Assembly (NCBI GenBank): GCA_032207245.1
Contig: CM063505.1
Coordinates: 170,009,201-170,073,200, forward strand
Direction: 5' to 3'
DNA: 64,000 bases
Origin: Pardosa pseudoannulata
Lineage: Eukaryota; Arthropoda; Arachnida; Araneae; Lycosidae
The notes below the pieces were generated by a model, which saw nothing but the letters and a program-made list of their open reading frames with translations, was not told where the DNA came from and ran no database searches. The translations under genes and the position numbers were made by a program. This document shows positions 13,001-23,209 of this stretch, piece after piece (positions within the stretch are counted from its first letter, which is position 1; every line of letters starts with the position of its first letter).

Positions 13001-16000
13001 ACCTACCTCTATGAAAAGATAGTAATTTACATATGAAGATAAATATATATAATCAAAATATAGGTATGACTTACGTGTAGGATATCGTTCTTTACCGTTG
13101 TCTCTTTTCTGGTCAGATCCATTTTCCCGATCTTTATGCCTCGAAGAATCAAATTCTTTATCCCGCGTATCATAAAACATGCTGCATATGCTTGTTTTGG
13201 AATCACTCGATACTCCATTTTCTTTCATATCCTCTAATGTAAGACAAAGTATGGAAATTTATGTAGTGAAAAAACTGGAGGCATTTAAATTAAATCAGAA
13301 AATCCTGTGAAGTTATAACTTTGGCTTTTTGCTACAGTTATGTCTTCAGTCAAGCCGCATGATCATTAAAAATAAAAGTACACCTATCATGGCATACCTT
13401 GTATCTGGATAAATATTTTATTACTAGCATATAGCCCGACATATGACGGGATCAGTAAAACTTTTAATTTTTCAAAATTGTAAAGTACCCTATGATGCAG
13501 GTAAAAAAATAATTTGCCTTTTAGCTGAGAATTATCTTTCAACAACAACAACAAAAAAAAAATCGACGATTCAATTTAAAATGATTTCATATGCACCTAA
13601 TCTATTAAGTGAAATATGTAAGAGAATTATTGATGTAATATCTAAGTTCAATGATAAAACGTATGAAAATAAGGCATAATTTAAATAATTTAAAATAAAT
13701 GATTAAATGAGATGATTAAAGGAATGAGGTCATAATGCTAGAAATAAATGTTGTTTTTACCTATTTATTATAGCACTAGAAATAAAAGGTTATTTTTATC
13801 TATTTATTATGTGATAAATTGATAAATTTAATCGCCTGCTCTTAATCGGGGAAAATAGGGCTCGAAATAATGGCATTAAACGCGCGAAAAAGGGGGAAGG
13901 GGTGGGTTTCGAACGTTTTAAAGACGACAGTAATTTTCGCTGTGATAGGAATCATATTTATACCAATTTATTTTAAAATTGAATCGATAGTTTAGGAGAA
14001 AATAAACTTACTTGCTTTGAATTTTGCTAACCCTAACTCATCGAGAATGCAATATGGATGTCTCCATCCATTCCAGGTCCAACCGCTTCATAAATCGGAG
14101 GACAGACGGACAGGTAACTTAGGTTATTATTACATAGAGGATGATATCTAGAATTAAAGTAAAATTCGTACTGGCAAGGACTGATTTACCAGAAAGGAGG
14201 CCCTGTGTGTAAATGGAAATAGGAAGAGATTCCCACCTTCTTTCAGATTATCTATAATGTATGAAAAATACATCCCAAATAGGGGCTCGTTTAAATGGAA
14301 GACCGGGCACGTGAGCCAAATTCTTCCTTAAACCAGGCCCTCCTTATTGGATACCATAAATAATCCATTGCAAATCTGTAAAAATTTAAATATACATGAA
14401 AAAAAACATGAGTTTTCTAACATTTTTCCCAGTAGTTAGTGTTAAGTTTTACGAGTGAGGGTCAGTAAGGTGATGTTTTTTGGTATTTTAGTCTATGGGT
14501 TTAACTATCACTGATAACAGGGATTTTCATTGACATTTCAGGATGACATTAGGAATCAGCTTCGAGATTTAGGTTTCGGTCTCGACTCTCGTGAGGCAAA
14601 AAATTTGGTCCATAATGCTCCAAATAAAACCTAAATGGAACGTTGATTGACTATTGAATTTTAATGACAAATTAAGTAATGTACACAACTATATTATTTG
14701 ATATTAGATGTAAACATGAATGTATTATTTATATTATTTATACATTCACACAGATATAAGCCTATTAGAGTAGTGTAAATATAGTCCTATCAACAAACTA
14801 GGGGAATAATATAACGAAATGCTTATACTTTCTATTTAAATAAAGAATTGCGTATGAATATTGAAAGTTTATACCTCTGTCACTGGACTGCGGAGAAAAC
14901 GGTGTAGTTCGTTGACTACTATCCGATTCAAATTCATCTTCGGATACTCTTGTAAAAGTTTCTTTCTCCCTGACTAAAGGTCTGTCTGGTTTTTTATTTA
15001 GTCCTTCCCCTCTTTCTGTATTCTTGAATTCATATATTTCATTTTTATTTCTTTCGTACTGTGGGGATTTCAGTGTATTCATTCTGTTAAGCATACCACG
15101 TTCATATTCTTTGAAAGATTTGACGTCTTCACCAGTACGGATGAAGTTCGGAAATTCAACTTCACAACAGGGATAGCATTTGATTGAATTTTTATCCCTT
15201 CTGGGAAAAGTAGCTTTAGGTTGTTTGTTGTAAGATGAGTTAATTTTATCGTTATCTTTCAAACATTTATAAATATTGTTTTTCCCTGAATCATAAATGA
15301 CAGATTTGGTGACATGTTGGTTCTCAGGTTTTCGATTTGGATGTTCAGAGACATGGCCCCATTGATAGGTATCTTTTTCAATGAAAATTTCAGAAGATCT
15401 CTGATGACAGATATTCTCGTTTCTTGGCATATTGACTAAACGATGACATTTGTTCCACTGGGTTATAAGATCAGACCTACAACCAAGCGTTTTTTGACAC
15501 GTATGAGATGGTATTACCAATAAATCTCTACCAACATTGGATTTTCTTGGTGGAGTTGAAGTTTTCTTGTATGCTGCCTCATATCTGGCACTTTTTCGGA
15601 TCATTTTCTTTGGTGAAATGTATATCAAAGACTCTTTGGAGCTTATAGAGATTTCTGATGAGGTTCTAGCACAAGTAGTGTTGTCTGGAGTCCTTAGGGA
15701 AGATTTTTGTTTACAGGCTGAATTGTATTTGAATCTCACTGGAGATACTTTGTGTAAAAGAGATTCTACCAATGGAGGTTCTCTCTTATGAATATTTTCA
15801 TAACGTAAAGTATGAAGATATCTTTCCTTATTTCTGTCCGAATAATCACAAACATTCATAGGGGAAAGTGATCGGCTATATCGTTGCCTTCTCTCTGTAA
15901 ACAGATGAATCCATCAATAGAATTTTGAAAGGTAATACAGAAAGTACATGCAGAAAGAAAAGTACATGCCAATAAGGGTATTTGAAATCCAGATTTACCT

Positions 16001-19000
16001 GCTGCTGTTTTATATCTTCGCATTATATTTTGTCTTTCCACATCTTGAAAAAGGTCTGATAGATTTTTTCTCACGGATTTATTACAGATTGTTTCATAAT
16101 GAGACTTCGGATTATCTAAAATAAAAAAAATGTTAAATCCTAATATATAAATTATACAATAGGGTTCATCGTCAAAGAATATCATATTCTCAGTGATGTT
16201 CCAATTTTTCTGATAGGTTTATGCTTGGCAAATATTACTAAAGAAGGAAATACAATACTTAAACTAACTTACTTAAGAGATAGTTCAATTTCAGAAGAAT
16301 TACAAAGGAAAATATGGAATTTGCAAAGCATATCCAATTGTTTGATACGTTCATAACAGCTTTTAGTAACAACACTTTATGAATTTAAACTACAACGTTT
16401 TGATTTTAAGTCTCTCATTACTGAAATGAATAGTCAATGATATTCATCAATCGCCTATTTCTTTTTCAAAAATGGCATTAAATATGTGAGTGTATTTAAA
16501 AAACGAGAAAATTTTAAAAAGGTTTATATCCCCATAAAAAGGTTTATTTCCTCTTGTCATAAGAAAAAAATTTCAATTGAAAAGAAGGTTAAAAACAAAA
16601 GTACCAATAAAAACATGGAAACTTTTATTTATTTAACAGAAAAAACGTTTGAGCAAAAAAAAATGCAATTACAAAACAAAATTAAGTAGATTTTATATGT
16701 CTACTGGTTAAAAGACGACTATGAATAAAACAAGATTCAATAACAGTAAAAGGTCAAAGACGAAAAAATAAATAAATGAAGAACAGTAAAGTCTACAAAT
16801 CAATAATTTTGTGTCTAGCCTTTCAGTATTTTTACTCTAGCTGTCCCGAGTCAGATATGAACGGCGGCTCAAAACGGTGATATCCATTTCTTCATTAAAG
16901 TTGCATATACAGTCAGTACCGGCTATATGGTTATATGGTTACCTGCTTATAAGGTCACCCCGCTTATATGGTCAGTTTTCTAAAGACCCGTCTAACTTAA
17001 AAGGGAGCATGTGTTAAAGTGCACCGCTTATACAGTCATTTTCTTTTTCTTGTTACCGGTTATATGGTCAATTTCATGTTTTCAACGAATTTCCGTTTTT
17101 TTTTAAAAAAAGTCAGTGCTAAATCGGAAAAGACCTGAATTCAAGTCTTTATTTCCCTCCCTTTCCCACTTTCTTGTTTGTGTAGACTCACCTTCGGAGT
17201 TTCTCACCTCTCTCAGTTCTCTTGGCCCTTGACAAGAGGTGGACATCTGTCTGTTTATTGGTTGAAGTTATTTCTCACTGCTTAAGTTGAAATTAAGACG
17301 AAACAAGTAAAGGAAAATTTTGTTGCATTTGGATCATACGTCACGAATAAGAACGTTCATTTTTTAATTATGGCTTCGAAAAGAAAGAATTTATCATTTG
17401 CTGCTAAAAATGAATTGATTGAAAAATTTAAAAAATCTAATCTTTCAAAGGCTGCTTTCGCCAAAGCAAATTCGATTACCCGGACGACATTAAATAACAT
17501 TTTAGCTGCCAAACTTTGGTCCTCAAGTGTTGAAATCGGTGATGAAGAAAGAACACGTCAGAGCTTGTTACCTTATGGGAATGTGGATAAGGCTCTTCTG
17601 TTATGGGTTAAAAATGCATGGTATATGCACAATAGGGTTGTATTGTTCCTCATATGTGGTCACTCCGCTTATATGGCCTGGTTTTTCTGGACCGCTGAGC
17701 TGATCATATAACCGATATAGTCTGTATAAAGCTGCTTTATTGGAATAGGAATATGATAATTCCCAATAGGCCGTCCAAGACAATAAATCATCAAAACTTA
17801 TAGTAGACTGAGAAAAAAACTATTGACTTACCTAATCCAGAAAAAGATTTTTATATTTTATATTTAGGGCAAATCACATGCTTCCAAAGTACCTTAAATA
17901 TCTTAAATTTAATCTGAGACTTTTGTTTTTTTATAGTAGCGACTTATACCATTATTGTTTAAATGTTAAATACTTTAATTAATTTGTTCTCAGTAAATGG
18001 TATAATAGAAGCTAATTGTTGTGTATTACGAGGGGATTTGGTTGGTTAGTCAGAAGTACTCTACACGGGAATTTTATTGCTAGGTTTCAAACGTGTTCAA
18101 CAGCTGTGTTTCAGAACTATAGTACCAGAGCCAGACGAACACTACGTTAGTTCGTGCCTGGACAAAAACAAATTCACTCTTAATTACTTTTACTAACTCG
18201 CCCAGTAAGTATTGCATTGAGGGAACGCAAATTAAAAATAATTAATAACTATTTGCAAACGTCACTTCAAACAAGGTTGTTAGATTTCGCTGTATAAAGA
18301 ATTGAGTGTAAACTCAGTGAGAGATTAGATGTTTTCGAATTAATTAGAAAGTTCTCTGTACCCTCTTGTACCCTCTTGTTTGGACATCATTCGACTTGTT
18401 AGTTTTGAAGTCCTATTTTTCCACAACATGTTTTTTTCTCGCGATAGACGCTTTTGTATTTCGCTTTTGATAACTCTTTTACGCAAGTACTCCTTCGAAC
18501 TATTTCTATAAGTACGCATACTTCAAAATATTATTAGTTGTTGTTGTTGTTGCTTTATGCCACGTGGTCAAACCAAGCACGATTGAGCCGGAGGGTACTT
18601 CCTACTAAGGCAAAGGGGTGCGCTTTTCGTTTTATCGAGCACCTCAAGGGTGAAAGTACGACTTATGCTCAAGTGGGTCCTCTTAATTTTGAAACAGGAA
18701 CCAAGCAGAAGATCCATAGGCTTGGACTGCCACCCTTTGAGGTATTTATTGAGAACTTGGAGGACAATGTGACTACTAACATATTTTACGTATTACCTCG
18801 AATCGCCAAATACGTTCTCCTCTGTTCGCACTTTTCCACACACTTCTCAAAATCTCTTGGCAGGTCGGGAATCAATTCCTGAGTGGATGAGTAGACAAGC
18901 TTGCCGTTTTTGAAGCGGTGATTGGAAGTAAAAATCTTTACTGCCTCCCCATGTCTTGAGTGTTCACTAAAAAAATTTATGTTTACTTCCGAGCTACAGT

Positions 19001-19136
19001 CCCGAGTTCTGACAGCATTGCGGGCAATATCCAGTAGACCTTTGCTTCTTAGCACATCGTAAGGGTTATTTGGATTTTTAACGGAAACAGGAAAGTAATA
19101 CTTTGAAGAAACCGATAGCGGGCATTCTCCAATTAC
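6881..19136 (-). CDS. uncharacterised multi-exon gene, 3' part (five exons visible)
   Basis: Joining 19136-18797, 16115-15999, 15894-14875, 13233-13075 and 7515-6881 gives about 756 codons ending in a stop at 6881. Every junction uses GT-AG and all four introns are phase 1, which chance open frames would not produce. Visible introns are 2681, 104, 1641 and 5559 bases. The first exon begins in phase 0 right after an acceptor, so the start codon and N-terminus lie upstream, possibly outside the window. The product is hydrophilic, rich in Ser, Lys, Arg, Asn and Glu, without a membrane segment or coiled coil that I can see, and looks largely disordered except for the first visible 110 residues. 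I do not recognise the family and assign no function. The introns are full of transposons, but no exon is broken. Confidence 0.75.
7711..8100 (+). repeat. interspersed repeat R2, copy 1
   Basis: It starts near TTGTTGTTGTTTTATGC and aligns by eye with 18534-18795 over about 260 bases (shared phrases include CTCAAGTGGGTCCTC and GAACTTGGAGGACA, with small differences). It continues past the end of the second copy. The minus-strand frame at 7767-8090 is antisense to this repeat and is not a gene. The class is unknown. It lies in the last intron. Confidence 0.65.
8184..9149 (-). mobile_element. Tigger/pogo-type DNA transposon, internally deleted
   Basis: The terminal inverted repeats are CAGTCGAACTCGTTTATAAC at the left and, on the other strand, CAATCGAATTCGTTTATAAC at the right. 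TA dinucleotides flank both ends (8182-8183, 9150-9151), the expected target duplication. The minus-strand interior keeps the C-terminal part of a Tigger-like transposase. Inserted in the last intron of the uncharacterised gene. Confidence 0.85.
8411..8896 (-). pseudogene. Tigger-type transposase remnant (C-terminal DDE portion)
   Basis: The 161-codon frame carries LPSNSTSFIQPMDQGIIRSF at about residues 15-34 and AWENVTSTCIIKCFHKAGLE at about 73-92. Both match the conserved pattern of jerky/tigger DDE transposases just before and after the third catalytic acid. Family members run to about 450-550 residues; the N-terminal DNA-binding half and the first two acids are missing. The residues after about 95 look degenerate. 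Confidence 0.8.
9150..9486. other. no recognised feature
   Basis: AT-rich intronic sequence between two transposons, with no open frame or repeat that I recognise. Confidence 0.5.
9609..9656. repeat. A48 homopolymer
   Basis: 48 consecutive A residues inside the inverted-repeat element. Confidence 0.95.
10044..10073. repeat. A30 homopolymer
   Basis: About 30 consecutive A residues inside the same element. Confidence 0.95.
10579..11407. other. intronic sequence with one small direct duplication
   Basis: No gene seen. Around 11018-11080 the phrase CACCATTTTGGTGATTATTT occurs twice, about 40 bases apart. CACC-ATTTT-GGTG is itself a small palindrome. The remainder is AT-rich without recognisable content. 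Confidence 0.5.
11408..12310 (+). mobile_element. Merlin-type DNA transposon, internally deleted
   Basis: A perfect 8-bp duplication, CCGTCATG, flanks the element (11400-11407 and 12311-12318). The ends are inverted repeats starting GG: GGCTGTTCCCAGTGTACGG at the left and GGTTAATTCCCAGTGAACGG on the other strand at the right. An 8-9 bp duplication with GG termini is the Merlin signature, and the interior keeps the start of an IS1595/ISXO2-like transposase (11918-12082). The second half shows no recognisable DDE domain, so the element is non-autonomous. Inserted in the last intron. Confidence 0.82.
11918..12082 (+). pseudogene. Merlin transposase N-terminal remnant
   Basis: From ATG at 11918 the frame reads MAFSSLSGSEQDRVNLRFLF, meets an in-frame TAA at 11978, then continues KGKLDVVKYCMSVGLIASNY, TCPNCNENMN, to TGA at 12080. 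The arrangement of a short helical region followed by a CPxC zinc-ribbon start is typical of the N-terminus of Merlin/ISXO2 transposases. The catalytic DDE portion is absent. Confidence 0.7.
12311..13074. other. GC-richer intronic stretch, unassigned
   Basis: Bases 12330-12840 are clearly GC-richer than the rest of the window and give several overlapping short open frames on both strands. None looks like a known protein, and all lie within the last intron of the minus-strand gene. It may be a decayed element or a regulatory island. Confidence 0.4.
13075..13233 (-). CDS. internal exon 4 of the uncharacterised gene
   Basis: 159 bases, phase 1 at both ends, with an acceptor ending CATTAG and a strong GTAAGT donor. 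It encodes EDMKENGVSSDSKTSICSMF and continues through an Asp/Arg/Lys-rich segment to ERYPT. The length is divisible by three and the composition matches exons 3 and 5. Confidence 0.72.
13424..14141 (-). mobile_element. non-autonomous Helitron, copy C
   Basis: On the minus strand it runs from TCCTCTATGTAATAATAACC at 14141, preceded by A, to CTAG at 13424-13427, followed by T. The subterminal palindrome is degenerate (CCCGACATATGACGGG). At 718 bases it is the shortest copy here. It sits in the intron between exons 3 and 4. The plus-strand frame at 13443-13679 is Helitron sequence, not a gene. Confidence 0.85.
14142..14874. other. intronic sequence, nothing recognised
   Basis: AT-rich DNA between Helitron C and the donor of exon 3. 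No open frame or repeat that I recognise. Confidence 0.5.
14875..15894 (-). CDS. large internal exon 3 of the uncharacterised gene
   Basis: 1020 bases, phase 1 at both ends. The acceptor ends TTTACAG and the donor is GTATAA. It encodes 340 residues with no stop, beginning (G)AG-AGA giving ERRQRYSRSLSPMNVCDYSD. The composition is strongly polar, with many Ser, Lys, Arg and Asn and scattered Cys (for example a CYPCCE cluster about two thirds along). I see no repeat or known motif. An open frame of this length is unusual for this AT-rich window and is the best single argument for a real gene. A 104-base intron separates it from exon 2. Confidence 0.8.
15999..16115 (-). CDS. internal exon 2 of the uncharacterised gene
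   Basis: 117 bases, phase 1 at both ends. The acceptor is a T-rich tract ending TTTAG and the donor is GTAAAT. The previous exon's last base G completes GAT (Asp), followed by NPKSHYETICNKSVRKNLSD and onward to MRRYKTAA. The net length is a multiple of three, so the exon could be skipped without a frameshift. Confidence 0.75.
16116..16576. other. intronic sequence, nothing recognised
   Basis: AT-rich, upstream of exon 2 on the minus strand. The short plus-strand frame at 16486-16689 is Lys/Phe-rich AT-driven sequence and overlaps repeat R3, so I do not call it. Confidence 0.5.
16910..17724 (+). mobile_element. Tigger/pogo-type DNA transposon, internally deleted (second family)
   Basis: The left end is CAGTCAGTACCGGCTATATG; the right end, read on the other strand, is CAGACTATATCGGTTATATG. 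TA flanks both sides. The phrase GCTTATATGGTCA recurs inside the left end. The uninterrupted paralogue at 19553 reads TTGCAT-GAATAAA where this copy has TTGCATA and TATAAAG around the element. The interior keeps only the transposase N-terminus. The termini differ from the Tigger at 8184-9149, so this is a separate family. Confidence 0.85.
17370..17711 (+). pseudogene. Tigger-type transposase remnant (N-terminal helix-turn-helix)
   Basis: The frame starts MASKRKNLSFAAKNELIEKF and continues NLSKAAFAKANSITRTTLNN ILAAK, a CENP-B/Tigger psq-type helix-turn-helix with the usual MASKRK start. Residues about 64-85 (LLPYGNVDKALLLWVKNA) match the start of the second DNA-binding domain (VDKALLKWF pattern). 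After about residue 86 the frame runs into the right terminal repeat, so the DDE domain was lost by internal deletion. Confidence 0.8.
17791..18533. other. intronic sequence, possibly old repeat
   Basis: No gene seen. Bases 18010-18420 are less AT-rich and contain a short exact duplication (GTACCCTCTT twice near 18360). The composition resembles an LTR-like or other decayed repeat, but no termini can be set. Confidence 0.35.
18534..18795 (+). repeat. interspersed repeat R2, copy 2
   Basis: It aligns with 7711-7980 from the GTTGTTGTTGTTGCTTTATGC start to AACATATTTTACGTATT. It ends directly beside the donor site of visible exon 1 (exon end 18797). It is truncated relative to copy 1. Confidence 0.65.
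18797..19136 (-). CDS. internal exon 1 (visible) of the uncharacterised gene
   Basis: 340 bases, entered in phase 0 after an acceptor ending TTGCAG and left in phase 1 at a GTAATA donor. It encodes VIGECPLSVSSKYYFPVSVK and onward to EKCEQRRTYLAIR. This is the most ordered-looking part of the protein, with mixed hydrophobic and charged residues and several Cys. The upstream exon, which must end in phase 0, was not found. A copy of repeat R2 ends only a couple of bases past the donor. Confidence 0.7.
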
Positions 19137-19223
19137 CTGCAATTTGTAAATTTTTCATTTAAATATATTTTTCTTAAGAAAAACATAATAAGATATTTAA
19201 ATAGTTTAATTATCAGATATAAT

Positions 19224-19610
19224 TATTGTAAACAAGGTTAAAAAAGTTCTAATAAAGTCATGGGAACTTCCATTTATTTAATAGAAAAAAGTCTTTGCTC
19301 GAAAAAAATGCAATTAAGAAACGAATTTAAGTAGACTTTAACTATCTAATGACAGATTAAAAGAGAACAGTGGACAAAAAATATTCAACAACAGTAAAAG
19401 ATCAATGAAGCAAAAATAAATAAATGAAGAAAGTAAAGTCTACAAATCAGTAATTTTGTGTTTAGCCTTCCAATATTTTTACTCTAGCTGTCCCGAGTCC
19501 GACGCGGGCTGCGACTCAAATCGGTGACATCCCTTTCTTTATTAAAGTTGCATGAATAAAATTGCATTGTTGGCATAGGACAATGATAACTCACAATAAG
19601 CTATCTACTC
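19224..19610 (+). repeat. repeat R3, copy 2 (uninterrupted)
   Basis: Same sequence as 16577-16909 plus 17725-17790, without the Tigger insertion. It serves as the empty-site paralogue. Confidence 0.75.
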
Positions 19611-20057
19611 TATAGAGTGTAAGGTGTTTGTACTGTCTTGCTGATTTTCATTATCATCAGCGAAAGGACGAATGTTTTTCTACTGATTCTTGACCTGTCC
19701 CTTAGCGAGAAGACATCCAGAATCCCAAATCCTTCATGCACATTCTTGAGATGAACAGTGTGATATTTCGTGCGCCTTTCAGAGCCCGAATCTGATAATA
19801 TCGGGATACAAGCTCCTCACAGTAATCAATTTTAACCACATGGTACAGAGGTCTTAATTTTCCCTATTGGGCTGTGTACCCTGATTGATGTAAGTCGTTC
19901 ATCATACCACGCAAAAGCTTCTCCTTAATTTTGATCACTATCAGGAGGAGGCATTTTTAACTCCTAGTTCCGAACCTGCTTCCACTTGCCAATCTCTCAG
20001 AAATAGGGTTTCTAGATTCACAAATTTGAGCTTACGATCTCTGGTTTGTATTCATTT
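19611..20057. other. moderately GC-rich stretch, unassigned
   Basis: On the minus strand about 19615-19835 is open for roughly 68 codons (including HTVHLKNVHEGFGILDVFSL), but it has no start, no convincing splice sites and no family that I recognise. It may be a decayed retroelement. Confidence 0.3.
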
Positions 20058-20240
20058 GGTTAGGAGCTCTATGGTCTACTGTTTTGCTACACGAAAATTA
20101 ATGGGATAGGTACCTATTGCTTAATGCCCAATCCAAAAGGCTACTGTCATCCGTGCCCGTTGTGGGATTCGATTTTACGATTTTCAGTACTGAAGAGTAA
20201 CGGTCTACCCATTCGGTCATCATTTAACCTGGATGTAGAG
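20058..20240 (-). repeat. diverged copy of the tRNA-derived SINE
   Basis: The order CTATGGTCTACTGTTTTGCT, then CCAATCCAAAAGGCTAC, then GGGATTCGA, then ATTCGGTCATCA matches the unit repeated at 37345-39570. The tRNA-like head is on the minus strand at the high-coordinate end. It is diverged and single here. Confidence 0.55.
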
Positions 20241-20598
20241 CGAGACATTTGGTCCGTCGTCTTGTTCTCGAACCTGGCTCCTCAGGATTCTATTCTCACA
20301 CCCGGATCGTTAGTCCAGCTGATGCAGAGTGCTAGACAGTTTTCGCTATTTGTAAGACAAAAGGTATCTACAACAGATAATTTCCTTTGCCATGAGGATA
20401 CATAAAGTGTTCATAACCAAAGTGGACTAATTTCGTTTGGAATAGTTTACAGAGATTGAGTCTTTTAGTGTCTAAGTCATAGTCAATATTTTGAAATTTA
20501 AATTAACTGTAGCAAGGCCTCAAAAAGGGGGGTGTTTCTAACATATTTATATCTGCATACATATCAAATAACTCTTAATTAACCTGGGTAAAGAATTT

Positions 20599-20602
<4 letters not shown>

Positions 20603-20630
<28 letters not shown>
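20603..20630. repeat. A28 homopolymer
   Basis: 28 consecutive A residues. Confidence 0.95.
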
Positions 20631-20633
<3 letters not shown>

Positions 20634-20902
20634 GACTTAGTTTACTCTAGTTGTCAACCCTACTTATTAAACTTCCTATCTACTCATCATCTTTGCTTGT
20701 ACCACTGATACTTTTTCAAAAGCAGTCTTCTGCTATCAGTTAAGAAGAAATTGTAAACAAAAGATAAACAACTCGTTTAAGTTTATGAAGCAGGTATTTG
20801 AAATCCCCTACTATAATCTTGTACCTCAACCATGTTGAATTTTTTTTCTGTATTTTTAATTGATTGTAAATTGCTTTATACTTTCATAAGTTCATTGAAT
20901 TT
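20631..20902. other. no recognised feature
   Basis: AT-rich sequence between a poly-A run and the long TA tract. Confidence 0.5.
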
Positions 20903-21960
<1,058 letters not shown>

Positions 21961-22041
<81 letters not shown>

Positions 22042-22150
22042 GTATATATATATGTATATATATATATGTCTATATATGTATATATATGTATATATGTATA
22101 TATATATATATATGTGTGTATATATATGTATATATATATATATATATTAT
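21961..22150. repeat. (TA)n tract with TG interruptions
   Basis: About 190 bases of TA dinucleotides. It explains the Tyr/Ile-rich frames on both strands. Confidence 0.95.
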
Positions 22151-23209
22151 ATATATATACAATGTATACAATGTATGTGTATTTATATGTAACACACATA
22201 TAAACACACACATATATTATATAATGTCCTAATATATATTTTATTATACAAAAATAATAAAAGTTCATCCTTTTTCAATAAATAATCATTGAAATTTTTT
22301 TTAGTTTCTTCCATTTTAAAATATAAAGAACTTTAACTTAACAAAGATTAAAAAAAAACTGCATCGTAAGAATATAGATCTACTCCACACGTTTGTGTTC
22401 TGTGAGATTAATTATTAATACTTATTGAATCATGTAGTATCTATATAACTAATATACGTCATTTTAATTCCGTATCACTCAGTCTTATGCAAAGTTATAA
22501 AATATTGTTTATGATAAAAAAGATAGAAAATATACAATAGTCAATTAATAACTCATTAAACAATAATAGCTTCTTTAATTTAAGTCATTCATATATTGCT
22601 TGCTAGTTATCGCATTGCTAGTTATAGCTATATATTGCAAATTTGCTAAGGATATATATCCTTCGCAAATTTAGCTTGCAGAAAAGTAAGCTTCATTTCC
22701 AATAGATGGCGTTCTAATCTACTTCATCGAAACCGTTTCACGTAAAATCTAGCTGTGAAATTTCTTCATAACTATAAATTCGTTAACCGTTTTGTTTTAG
22801 ATAGACGAAAAATTCTCAATCATAAGGGTTGAAAAGTTCTTCCTTATAAAAATACGAATAAGTTTAAAGAGATAAGCTTAATAAAAAGGAAAATATTCAG
22901 ACCCTGGTTCCAACATTTTGAATAACTGATAGTCAAACTATTAGAGATGTTATATACATATATATTTGAGTACAAGTACACATATAAATATAAGTCGCTT
23001 AGAAACTAATGTAGTTAAGTCTACAAATAAATTGAGAAAATTAGTGATTATAAAGACATCTTTTTTAAAATTTTTGATACGTTAATAAACGTTAACTAAT
23101 AAGCTATATTAATTACTTCGAAACAAAGAATAAACTATTTAAAAATTAAAAAGAATATTTTTATTCCATTTAAATTCGCAAAAGTCAGCTTTGTAGCATA
23201 ATGCTTTGA
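22151..23209. other. no recognised feature
   Basis: AT-rich; no gene or repeat supported. A small imperfect repeat (TTGCTAGTTAT) occurs twice near 22600. Confidence 0.5.

Larger units (their letters stand above)
16577..17790 (+). repeat. repeat R3, copy 1, interrupted by a Tigger element
   Basis: Bases 16577-16909 and 17725-17790 together align with 19224-19610. Shared phrases include TCTACAAATCA and ACTCTAGCTGTCCCGAGTC. The interruption is exactly the Tigger at 16910-17724. Copy 2 lies about 2.6 kb away in the same orientation, on the other side of exon 1. Confidence 0.75.

Noticed and set aside
15537..15791. 84-codon plus-strand frame
   Set aside because: It is the antisense shadow of exon 3 of the minus-strand gene.
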